DNA of 64,000 bases, taken from positions 1 to 64,000 of the IMG/VR virus record IMGVR_UViG_3300032284_001716; one strand, given 5' to 3'. Below, one piece after another: positions 1-6,188 of the stretch. Numbering within the stretch: the first letter of the stretch is position 1; each line of letters starts with the position of its first letter. The notes beneath the pieces are model-generated. The model saw nothing but the letters and a program-made list of their open reading frames with translations, made no database searches and was not told where the DNA came from. Made by a program: the position numbers and the translations under genes. Source of the DNA: a virus.

Positions 1-870
1 GCACCAACAGCGGCATTTGGACCTATTTGTTCATTACCTGAACTCGAAACCTGGATCACAACTTGGGCTTTTTCAGAAACCATACACTCTAGATCATATA
101 CACACATCATACGAAACATATATTCCAACCCTTCTAAAATTTTCGACGAAATTACTGACATCCCAGAGATCATAGAATGTGCAGGTGATATTAGTAAGTA
201 TTATGATTATTTGATTGCTTATAACAATGCATATGCTGATGGTTCATATCATACATTTATGGGCAGTGATATGACTGAAAATAGCATGTTATATGATATG
301 CATCATAAAGAACACAAGAAGGCTCTTTGGCTTGCATTGATGTCTGTTAACGTACTTGAAGGAGTTAGATTCTATGTCTCGTTTGCGTGCAGTTGGGCTT
401 TCGCAGAAGTTAAAAGAATGGAGGGAAATGCCAAGATCATCAAGCTTATTGCCCGTGACGAGAACCTTCATCTTGCTGGAACACAACAGCTACTCAAGGC
501 GCTTCAGAAAGAAGATGAGGACTTTGCCGCAATTGCTCAAGAAACGAAAGATGAATGCATCCAACTTTTTGTTAGTGCTGTTGATCAAGAGAAAGCTTGG
601 GCGAGTTATCTATTCAGAGATGGGTCGATGGTTGGTTTGAATGAAGCCCTGCTGAACGAATATATAGAATGGATTGCTAATAAGCGTATGACAGCTGTTG
701 GCTTGCCTACGCCTTATAAGGGTGGAAGCAATCCACTACCGTGGACACAAAAGTGGATTTCTGGTTCAGAAGTTCAAGTGGCACCACAAGAAACTGAGAT
801 CACTAGTTATATTAATGGTGGTGTCAAAAAAGACGTTAATGAGAACACATTTAAAGGATTTAGCCTATGA
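1..870 (+). CDS. nrdB: Ribonucleotide reductase class Ia, beta subunit (3' part; start lies before window)
   Basis: The frame is open from base 1, so the start lies upstream of the window. NrdB houses the diiron-tyrosyl radical cofactor used by NrdA to reduce ribonucleotides for phage DNA synthesis. Visible family blocks: SETIHSRSYTHI near the left edge (iron ligands Glu and His plus the radical Tyr), LEGVRFYVSF (third Glu), and RDENLHL (last Glu and His). All catalytic residues expected in this part are present. The stop overlaps the ATG of the next gene by 4 bases (ATGA), so the two are likely translationally coupled. Identity is very secure. Confidence 0.96.
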   Translation, partial: APTAAFGPICSLPELETWITTWAFSETIHSRSYTHIIRNIYSNPSKIFDEITDIPEIIECAGDISKYYDYLIAYNNAYADGSYHTFMGSDMTENSMLYDMHHKEHKKALWLALMSVNVLEGVRFYVSFACSWAFAEVKRMEGNAKIIKLIARDENLHLAGTQQLLKALQKEDEDFAAIAQETKDECIQLFVSAVDQEKAWASYLFRDGSMVGLNEALLNEYIEWIANKRMTAVGLPTPYKGGSNPLPWTQKWISGSEVQVAPQETEITSYINGGVKKDVNENTFKGFSL

Positions 871-1670
871 AATTATCAACATTAGTAGTTGCACTTCTAG
901 CAACAACAGGATCTGCTTATGCAGCAGATCCTCAAGCAGCCCCTAAGCCAGTTGCAGCATGTGCTGCGATGGTACCATATGGTGCACCATCCTCTAAGGC
1001 AGGTGAACCGGTTATCTGTCGCGCTGGATATATCCTAGAGCACAACAACACGGCCAAGATTCCTGGTTGGGTTGCTTGGACTCTTACACCTGAGCATGTT
1101 ATCAGCTGCCTACCACGTGATGATGCGTTTGCTGCTGACCAGTCGCTTGGTCCTAACTCTGCAAAGCCTACAGATTATGCAGGTTCTGGTTATGATCAGG
1201 GTCATCTTGCTAACAACGCTGACATGTCGTATGATGCAACGGTCGCTCGTGAGTCGTTCATCATGTCAAACATGAGCCCTCAGCTTCCTGGTGTCAATCG
1301 TGGTACATGGAAGAATCTAGAGTCTGCCGAGCGTGCCTGGGTATACTCTAACAAGGCTGCATATACTATCATCGCCGGTAACATCTGGTCTGCCTCTAGC
1401 AAGACTATCGGTGCTGATAAGGTTGTAGTTCCTGATGCACTCTATAAGATTCTTGTGAACAATGCAACCAAGCAATCTATCGCCTTCATCATTCCTAACA
1501 TTGCAGGAACCGATCAGGACTTCACTAAGTATCAGGTGACAGTTGCTGATGTTGAGAAGGCCTCAGGTTATGTGTTTGCTGTTCCTGATGCAAAGACCGC
1601 CAAGAACAAGATTCCAGCTGTTGATCTAAAGACCATTGCAGCTGATAAGAAGAATCAATGTAAGGCTTAA
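867..1670 (+). CDS. Secreted DNA/RNA non-specific endonuclease (NUC1 family)
   Basis: 267 aa. Residues 1-20 form a classical Sec signal peptide ending AYA-AD, so the protein is predicted to be exported to the periplasm. The nuclease core shows YDQGHLAN around residue 109, the counterpart of the DRGH motif, with His113 as general base and Arg replaced by Gln. Further on is NRGTWKNLE (144-152), matching the metal-binding Asn and helix of Serratia-type nucleases. Four or more cysteines could form disulfides. It overlaps nrdB by 4 bases. The family cleaves DNA and RNA without specificity. Nucleotide recycling is not obvious for an exported enzyme; degrading DNA in the periplasm is an inference. 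Confidence 0.85.
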   Translation: MKLSTLVVALLATTGSAYAADPQAAPKPVAACAAMVPYGAPSSKAGEPVICRAGYILEHNNTAKIPGWVAWTLTPEHVISCLPRDDAFAADQSLGPNSAKPTDYAGSGYDQGHLANNADMSYDATVARESFIMSNMSPQLPGVNRGTWKNLESAERAWVYSNKAAYTIIAGNIWSASSKTIGADKVVVPDALYKILVNNATKQSIAFIIPNIAGTDQDFTKYQVTVADVEKASGYVFAVPDAKTAKNKIPAVDLKTIAADKKNQCKA

Positions 1671-1672
1671 TC

Positions 1673-1825
1673 ATGGGGACCGATTATCTTTGTGAACAGT
1701 GCGATGCAGAGTATCAGGTCATCCATCGAGAGAAAGATCCGGTATCCTTCTGCCCCTTTTGTGGGTGGCAGAAGGATCTAGATGAAGAAACTGAGGAAGA
1801 CGAAGACCTCTGGGACGATGAGTAG
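1673..1825 (+). CDS. Small zinc-ribbon protein
   Basis: 50 aa starting two bases after the nuclease stop. It has a CEQC pair near residue 8 and a CPFCGW pair near residue 28, giving a C-x2-C...C-x2-C zinc ribbon, followed by a strongly acidic tail (DEETEEDEDLWDDE). Such small zinc ribbons are common in T4-like phages, but their function is mostly unknown. The stop TAG shares its last base with the GTG start of the next gene. No clear Shine-Dalgarno, so translation may depend on coupling. Confidence 0.6.
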   Translation: MGTDYLCEQCDAEYQVIHREKDPVSFCPFCGWQKDLDEETEEDEDLWDDE

Positions 1826-2235
1826 TGTCCTATGAAAATCCGTGGACCTATGAAGGTAACTTAGTAGATGAAGAATTAGTGTACAATCATGTTGGTTTTG
1901 TGTATAATATAACCAACATGACGACAGGTAGACGCTACATTGGTAAGAAGCTCTTCACTAAGTCTAAGACTAGGCAGGTGAAGGGCAAGAAGAAACGTAC
2001 TAGAGTAGCGTCTGACTGGATGGAATACTATGGTTCTAATAAAGAGTTGCAGGCTGATGTTGAGCAACTAGGTATCCACAACTTCAAGAGAGAGATACTT
2101 AGACTATGCAAAACCAAAGGCGAGTGCAACTATTGGGAAGCTCGATACCAGTTCGACTATCGAGTTCTCGAGTCTAACGACTATTATAACTCGTGGATCA
2201 TGGTAAAAGTCCATAAAGCGCATCTGCCCACGTAG
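1825..2235 (+). CDS. GIY-YIG-like nuclease domain protein
   Basis: 136 aa from a GTG start overlapping the upstream stop. Residues ~24-40 read GFVYNITNMTTGRRYIGKK, which fits the GIY-x(10-11)-YIG signature; a basic stretch (KGKKKRTR) and a Trp-Tyr-Gly motif follow, as in phage GIY-YIG proteins. It could be a homing-type or Seg-like endonuclease, or a degenerate relative; the catalytic Glu cannot be assigned with certainty. The 3' end runs into a tRNA gene: its TAG stop is formed by tRNA positions 8-10. A TGTACA-type promoter sits inside the coding sequence. Confidence 0.6.
   Translation: MSYENPWTYEGNLVDEELVYNHVGFVYNITNMTTGRRYIGKKLFTKSKTRQVKGKKKRTRVASDWMEYYGSNKELQADVEQLGIHNFKREILRLCKTKGECNYWEARYQFDYRVLESNDYYNSWIMVKVHKAHLPT
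1880..1908 (+). promoter_or_regulatory. TGTACA-N17-TATAAT promoter (internal)
   Basis: TGTACA at 1880-1885, exactly 17 bases, then TATAAT at 1903-1908. Same architecture as nine other copies in the window. It lies inside the GIY-YIG gene and would drive the downstream tRNA and YkuK-like gene. Chance occurrence within coding sequence cannot be excluded. Confidence 0.5.
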
Positions 2236-2303
2236 GCCAACAGGTTAGAGTCAACGGACTTAAAATCCGTAAAGTGTCGGTTCGAATCCGACCGTGGGCA
2301 CCA
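2226..2303 (+). tRNA. tRNA-Leu(UAA), short variable arm
   Basis: Acceptor stem GCCCACG pairs with CGTGGGC, discriminator A, encoded CCA. Anticodon stem ACGGA/TCCGT with loop CTTAAAA gives anticodon UAA (Leu, UUA codons). T stem GTCGG/CCGAC with loop TTCGAAT. The variable region is only about 5 bases, whereas bacterial tRNA-Leu normally has a long class II arm. The first ten bases overlap the end of the upstream GIY-YIG gene. Confidence 0.8.
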
Positions 2304-2319
2304 TTAACAGAGAAAGACA

Positions 2320-2793
2320 ATGAGAAAGTTTGATCTTGATGAAGTGGTTGAATTTATCCTCAGTTCTTCGCCTTCCACCTCCATCTATATTGGAGCAGAT
2401 AGTGAACGTTACCGCGGTAGGGATGACAAGTGGTATGCTGACTATACAGTTGCCATTGTTATTCACATGGATTCTTCTAGAGGTTGTCGTGTCTTCGGAA
2501 AGATAGACACAGAACGTGACTTTGATAAGCGCCATGATCGACCAGCGTATCGTCTTATGAACGAGGTCTATCGTGCATCTCAGATGTACCTAGACTTGTT
2601 TGAAGCTATCGGCGATCGCCACTGTGAAGTTCATCTGGACATCAATCCTGATGAGATGCATGGTTCATCATGTGTCATTCAGCAGGCTACCGGCTATATT
2701 CGTGGCATGTGTGGTTTTACTCCTAAGGTAAAGCCAGAAGCTTTTGCTGCTTCTTATGCAGCCGATAGACTGAAGGAAATTCTGCACGCGTAG
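2320..2793 (+). CDS. YkuK-like (DUF458) RNase H-fold protein
   Basis: 157 aa. The N-terminal third has STSIYIGADSERYRG, resembling the first acidic strand of RNase H-fold proteins. VHLDINPDEMHGSS and a C-terminal GYIRGMCGF...KVKPEAFAASYAADRL block match what I know of the YkuK/DUF458 family, whose biochemical role is not established. Acidic residues in GADSE and HLDIN could bind metal. A good Shine-Dalgarno (AGAGAAAG) precedes the ATG. Its TAG stop is made from positions 8-10 of the next tRNA, repeating the arrangement of the preceding gene. Confidence 0.65.
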   Translation: MRKFDLDEVVEFILSSSPSTSIYIGADSERYRGRDDKWYADYTVAIVIHMDSSRGCRVFGKIDTERDFDKRHDRPAYRLMNEVYRASQMYLDLFEAIGDRHCEVHLDINPDEMHGSSCVIQQATGYIRGMCGFTPKVKPEAFAASYAADRLKEILHA

Positions 2794-2859
2794 CTTAGCG
2801 TCTAAAGCCGGCCGCTCATAACGGTCTTATCGGGGGTTAGAGTCCCTCCGCGTGCACCA
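2784..2859 (+). tRNA. tRNA with CAU anticodon (Met or Ile2)
   Basis: Acceptor stem GCACGCG/CGCGTGC, discriminator A, encoded CCA. D stem GCTT/AAGC. Anticodon stem GGCCG/CGGTC with loop CTCATAA gives CAU. T stem GGGGG/CCCTC with the atypical loop TTAGAGT. The D loop lacks the usual GG pair. Sequence alone does not decide between elongator Met and Ile (lysidine-modified). The 5' ten bases overlap the end of the YkuK-like gene. Confidence 0.85.
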
Positions 2860-2880
2860 ATTTTAACAAAGGAGTATATT

Positions 2881-2970
2881 ATGGCACATCCGCATAAAAA
2901 TCGTCCTCGCAAGGGTCGTCGTAAGATTGGCTCTAAGAAGCGGAAGCAGAGGAATAAGAGGAAGAGGTGA
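2881..2970 (+). CDS. Very basic 29-aa peptide
   Basis: An ATG preceded by a strong Shine-Dalgarno (AAAGGAG) opens a 29-aa reading frame composed mostly of Lys and Arg (KNRPRKGRRK, then KKRKQRNKRKR), with no acidic residue. The TGA overlaps the GTG start of the RlpA-like gene. The sequence resembles tails that bind nucleic acid, but no family is recognised. The good ribosome site and the tight fit between the tRNA and the next gene support it being real. Confidence 0.55.
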   Translation: MAHPHKNRPRKGRRKIGSKKRKQRNKRKR

Positions 2971-3326
2971 GACTCTTCCTCGCAGTCATGACCATGGTAT
3001 TCCCATTGTCAGCTACCGCAGCTGATATGAAAAGGGAATACCATGGCATTGCTTCTTGGTACCAGAGTGGGCATAAGACTGCAAGTGGTCAAAAATTCAA
3101 TGCTCATAAGTATTCTGTGGCACACAAGAATCTACCATTCGGTACTATGTTGCGTTTGACTAACATAAAGACTGGTGCCACGATCGACGCGGTCGTCAAC
3201 GATAGAGGGCCGTTTAAGAAGGATCGAGAGCTTGACGTATCAAAGGCTGGTGCAATATCTCTAGGGTTCTTCCATAGTGGTACGGCAAAACTTCTTATTG
3301 AGGTATTGTCTGACCTAAAGAAATAA
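2967..3326 (+). CDS. RlpA-like double-psi beta-barrel protein, exported
   Basis: 119 aa from a GTG overlapping the preceding stop. A signal peptide (hydrophobic 3-15, ending SATAAD) is followed directly by the RlpA double-psi beta-barrel: GIASWYQSGHKTASGQKFN, VAHKNLPFGTMLRLTN and VVNDRGPF. RlpA proteins are septal lytic transglycosylases acting on peptidoglycan stripped of stem peptides; the Asp in NDRGPF is the conserved catalytic candidate. It lacks the SPOR domain of bacterial RlpA. With the next gene it suggests a periplasmic cell-wall-degrading pair used in lysis or envelope remodelling. Confidence 0.85.
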   Translation: MRLFLAVMTMVFPLSATAADMKREYHGIASWYQSGHKTASGQKFNAHKYSVAHKNLPFGTMLRLTNIKTGATIDAVVNDRGPFKKDRELDVSKAGAISLGFFHSGTAKLLIEVLSDLKK

Positions 3327-3338
3327 TTGGAGAATGAT

Positions 3339-4250
3339 ATGTACAAGACACTTTTAACCGCAGGGGTAATGTTTGCCGCGGTCGCGTCAACACCCGCGGC
3401 CGCAAAGCCTTTTACACTGTCTGACCTTTTTTCTAGTCCACAACCAGAGGTTCAGCAACCAGTACAGCAACCGAAGAAGGTTGTTAAGAAGCGTACTAAA
3501 AAGCAAACAAAGCAGGTTAAGGCTCCTGTTAAAGTAGCACCTGAAAATAATGCATTCGTAAAGTGTGATTCATTATTTGGTATTGGTTGTGGCATGGTGG
3601 CCGCAGCACCTACTACTGCAGCTATTACGTATGGTGTTGGTATGTCTGCCCCCTCTACATCTTCAGAGGAGATGACGTCAGCACAGTATTGGGCAGAGGA
3701 AGCTAGACGTAATCAGAAGCAGCAACCTGCTGTTGCTCCTAGACAGTCGATTGCTACAAATCTAAAGACTCGTGAGGAACGTCGCCGCGAGCTAGTTATG
3801 AATTGTAGCTGGTTTACATGTACGCCGGGTTATGTAGAACCGGTGATGGAAGCCAAGAAGTGGGAAGGCAAGACTGCTAAGGGTAATAAGCGCGAGCTTC
3901 AAGCCCTATTCAAAGATGGTAAGGTTCCACCTATTGATCCAGCACGTATCCCATGGTGTGCTGCATTTGCGAATGCCATCCTATCAAGAGCTGGTTTCGA
4001 AACAACAGGCAGTCTACAAGCTAGAAGCTTCCTTCACTGGGGTACAAAGACAAAAGATCCCAAAGAAGGGGATATTGTTGTTCTAGCACGAGGCCACAAT
4101 GGTTGGTCAGGGCATGTTGGATTCTTCCAGGGCTTCGAAGATTTCGAAGGTGTTAAGTATGTTAAGGTACTTGCGGGTAATACGGACAAGGCAGTTCAGG
4201 TCGGCTATTTCCCAGTGAGTAAAGTTCTTGGATATAGAACAGCAGCCTAA
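3339..4250 (+). CDS. Exported CHAP/NlpC-type peptidoglycan hydrolase (TIGR02594-like), candidate endolysin
   Basis: 303 aa; start chosen at the ATG behind TTGGAGA rather than an upstream TTG. Residues 1-23 form a signal peptide (ends TPAAAK). A Pro/Gln/Lys-rich linker follows, then a C-terminal amidase/endopeptidase domain from about residue 180: IPWCAAFANAIL (catalytic Cys), GDIVVLARGHNGWSGHVGFF (catalytic His) and VLAGNTDKAVQVGYF. The layout fits TIGR02594 proteins of the CHAP/NlpC superfamily. An exported endolysin would need only membrane depolarisation by the holin. It is downstream of the RlpA-like gene with a short gap. Confidence 0.8.
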   Translation: MYKTLLTAGVMFAAVASTPAAAKPFTLSDLFSSPQPEVQQPVQQPKKVVKKRTKKQTKQVKAPVKVAPENNAFVKCDSLFGIGCGMVAAAPTTAAITYGVGMSAPSTSSEEMTSAQYWAEEARRNQKQQPAVAPRQSIATNLKTREERRRELVMNCSWFTCTPGYVEPVMEAKKWEGKTAKGNKRELQALFKDGKVPPIDPARIPWCAAFANAILSRAGFETTGSLQARSFLHWGTKTKDPKEGDIVVLARGHNGWSGHVGFFQGFEDFEGVKYVKVLAGNTDKAVQVGYFPVSKVLGYRTAA

Positions 4251-4279
4251 CGATCGATATATAAGTTATAGAAAAATAA

Positions 4280-4311
4280 ACGGGCAGTATGTTATTCTCG
4301 ATACTGCCCGT
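4280..4311 (+). terminator. Stem-loop behind the lysis-type genes
   Basis: ACGGGCAGTAT at 4280-4290 and its perfect complement at 4301-4311 enclose a 10-base loop, giving an 11-bp stem 30 bases after the hydrolase stop. No T tract follows, so it is a weak intrinsic terminator or an mRNA-stabilising hairpin. Confidence 0.6.
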
Positions 4312-4372
4312 GATCAAATCTTACTGTTAACAATTGAGAAAAAAGTTTGCTTGTTTATCATGGAGATTTTGA

Positions 4373-4534
4373 ATGGCAGAGGTCGACCTAGTAAAGGTTG
4401 AGCTCGAGTGGTATAAACAAATCCTCGAGCATATCAATAAAGTTCTATCTAATCCGCAAATGACCAATGATGAAAAGGTCAGTTCAGCCGCGTGGCTTGT
4501 CAAACAGTTGAAGAAGAGTGATCGTGATGACTGA
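4373..4534 (+). CDS. Small hypothetical protein
   Basis: 53 aa, ATG with TGGAGATTTTGA upstream as Shine-Dalgarno. The protein is charged and predicted helical (LVKVELEWYKQILEHI...), with MTNDEKVSSAAWLVKQLKK near the C-terminus. No family recognised. It overlaps the following ClpP-like gene by 8 bases, so coupling is likely. Confidence 0.6.
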   Translation: MAEVDLVKVELEWYKQILEHINKVLSNPQMTNDEKVSSAAWLVKQLKKSDRDD

Positions 4535-5087
4535 TAAGAGTGATAAGAAGACTGAGATTCCGAGCATCGATGAACATCACTACTATATGTTTACTAAGGA
4601 GTTTGATGCTGACTCATCGTCTGATGCTATAGAGTTTATCCTAGAACGAAATCTTATGAAGATCAAGCCGAAGATGATGAAGATGATCATTAACTCGCCG
4701 GGTGGTGAGATTGCGGCTGCCTTCGCGCTCATCGATACAATGAAAGGGTCACGCGTGCCCATCTATACGTACGGGCTTGGTGAGATCGCCTCCTGCGGTC
4801 TTATGACGTTTATCGCCGGTGAAAAGGGTCATCGCTACATCACCCGTAATACTGCCATCCTCTCACATCAGTATAGCTGGGGATCCTTTGGTAAGGATCA
4901 TGAGCTCATGGCTCGTGTGAAGGAATTTAACAACACACATGCACGAATCCTCGAGCACTATAAGAAGTGCACAGGACTTTCCGAGAAAGATGTTAAGAAG
5001 TTCCTTCTTCCTCCTGAGGACGTGTGGCTGACGGCTAAAGAAGCTGTTAAGTATGGTATCGCTGACGAAGTGGTGGATTTTTACTGA
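4527..5087 (+). CDS. ClpP-like serine protease
   Basis: 186 aa from ATG 4527 (an in-frame GTG at 4518 is the alternative). It has the ClpP/crotonase-like fold signatures: INSPGGEIAAAFALID (58-71), the nucleophile block GLGEIASCGL with Ser89, catalytic His114 in LSHQYSW, and a candidate Asp180 in YGIADEV, so the full Ser-His-Asp triad is present. It is slightly shorter than bacterial ClpP. It is not a T4 gp21-type prohead protease. It could replace or join host ClpP with host ClpA/X, or act alone. The stop overlaps the next gene start. Confidence 0.85.
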   Translation: MTDKSDKKTEIPSIDEHHYYMFTKEFDADSSSDAIEFILERNLMKIKPKMMKMIINSPGGEIAAAFALIDTMKGSRVPIYTYGLGEIASCGLMTFIAGEKGHRYITRNTAILSHQYSWGSFGKDHELMARVKEFNNTHARILEHYKKCTGLSEKDVKKFLLPPEDVWLTAKEAVKYGIADEVVDFY

Positions 5088-5242
5088 TGTGGAGACTCTG
5101 GGCAAAAGCGCTTGGGGAAAAGGCGTCTGACGAAGACAAAGAGGCTGATCGTGTTGCTATCATTAGGACACTGATAATTATCAGCTACATCACAACAAAT
5201 TTGTTTATCGTAGCAGGTGTGATTAGGCATTGGAATGGGTAA
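5087..5242 (+). CDS. Small single-span membrane protein
   Basis: 51 aa starting on the last base of the ClpP-like stop. The N-terminal half is amphipathic and charged (MWRLWAKALGEKASDEDKEAD); a transmembrane helix follows from about residue 27 to 45 (IIRTLIIISYITTNLFIVAGVI). Similar small proteins occur in T4-like cyanophages as far as I recall. Function unknown; a role in the inner membrane is all that can be inferred. Overlaps the next gene by 8 bases. Confidence 0.65.
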   Translation: MWRLWAKALGEKASDEDKEADRVAIIRTLIIISYITTNLFIVAGVIRHWNG

Positions 5243-5468
5243 TAAATATAATTGGATTTTTTGGATGGAATGGTTATCAACCGCAGTGCTTATCTACGGT
5301 TGTGTAATGAATGCATTTAACATATATCCACTCAATATCTACCTATGTCTACTTGGTAATTTCGGTTGGGCCGTTGTTGCCTGGCAATGGCGTAAGTGGT
5401 CATTATTAGTCATCCAGGGTGTAGTGTCCGTTATCTACATATTTGGTGTTGCCGCGGTCCAAATGTAA
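5235..5468 (+). CDS. Small polytopic membrane protein
   Basis: 77 aa with three hydrophobic stretches: WMEWLSTAVLIYGCVMNAF, IYLCLLGNFGWAVVAWQW, and SLLVIQGVVSVIYIFGVAAV. WRKWS between spans 2 and 3 gives a positively charged loop. Tightly packed between another membrane protein and the next cytosolic gene. Three short spans could suit a holin-like or transport accessory role, but the clearer holin of this phage is at 32 kb. Function unknown. Confidence 0.65.
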   Translation: MGNKYNWIFWMEWLSTAVLIYGCVMNAFNIYPLNIYLCLLGNFGWAVVAWQWRKWSLLVIQGVVSVIYIFGVAAVQM

Positions 5469-6188
5469 ATGTTAAAAACAAAAGTTGAACACTTCTTTGG
5501 TTCTCAAGAGAGGCATGATCTGCAGATGGTGAAGTTGAGTCTTGATATTGATAATCTGGTAGAGCGTGAAGCTCTTGAGAATGGTTGGTTGATTGCTAAT
5601 GAACAGTGGTATCAGTGCCGCAGCGTTAGAATCAACATCGAAGAGTATACAGATAAATCAAAAGAACCAAAGATGCCTAAAACTCTGACATTCGAGTTCT
5701 TCTGGCGCTCACAGATTGATGATGATAACCGTGATCATATCAAAACGGTATTCAAACAGTTCTGTGAGTATAAAGGGTTCGACGATCAAGCATTTGACGT
5801 CTTCAAGGACTGGGATCGATCTGCATGGATTATCGTCTATGATGAGGGTGTTCCTGTTGCATTTACAAAGTTCATCAGATACGACAGTGATGTAGAGAGC
5901 CAGTTCACTGCATGGAACTATCATAAGCCAAAACTCTCTATCGGCAAAGCTCTCATCTGGTATGAGACTATCATTGCTACAGAGTTTATGGGTTCTGACA
6001 AGTACCTCTATATTGGTCAGGGATATGAAGAAGGTAGTGCGTACAAGGCTGACATTCCTGGCTTTGAGTGGTGGACCGGATCAGAATGGTCTAAAGATCG
6101 CGAAGAGTATAAAGCATTGTGTGCGCGTGATAGCTCTATAAATAGTCTACAAGAGTTGTCCAAGGTATACAATAATGGCGATCGGTAA
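5469..6188 (+). CDS. Acyltransferase-like protein (resembles C-terminal arginyltransferase/GNAT fold)
   Basis: 239 aa starting immediately after the previous stop. The second half carries SAWIIVYDEGVPVAFTKF, then LSIGKALIWYETIIATEFMG, then YLYIGQGYEEGSAYKADIPGFEWW. This order, with a strand, a long helix and then YLGYGY...YK...FEWW, resembles the C-terminal domain of arginyl-tRNA-protein transferases and other GNAT-like acyltransferases. The N-terminal half is unassigned. No N-terminal cysteine cluster like that of ATE is present. Related genes occur in marine T4-likes to my knowledge. Substrate unknown. Confidence 0.55.
   Translation: MLKTKVEHFFGSQERHDLQMVKLSLDIDNLVEREALENGWLIANEQWYQCRSVRINIEEYTDKSKEPKMPKTLTFEFFWRSQIDDDNRDHIKTVFKQFCEYKGFDDQAFDVFKDWDRSAWIIVYDEGVPVAFTKFIRYDSDVESQFTAWNYHKPKLSIGKALIWYETIIATEFMGSDKYLYIGQGYEEGSAYKADIPGFEWWTGSEWSKDREEYKALCARDSSINSLQELSKVYNNGDR
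6137..6144 (+). promoter_or_regulatory. T4-type late promoter box TATAAATA
   Basis: Perfect TATAAATA at 6137-6144, 31 bases before the ATG at 6175 and inside the 3' end of the upstream gene. This is the T4 late -10 consensus recognised by gp55-type sigma; a gp33 homologue is encoded at 29.3 kb. Confidence 0.6.
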
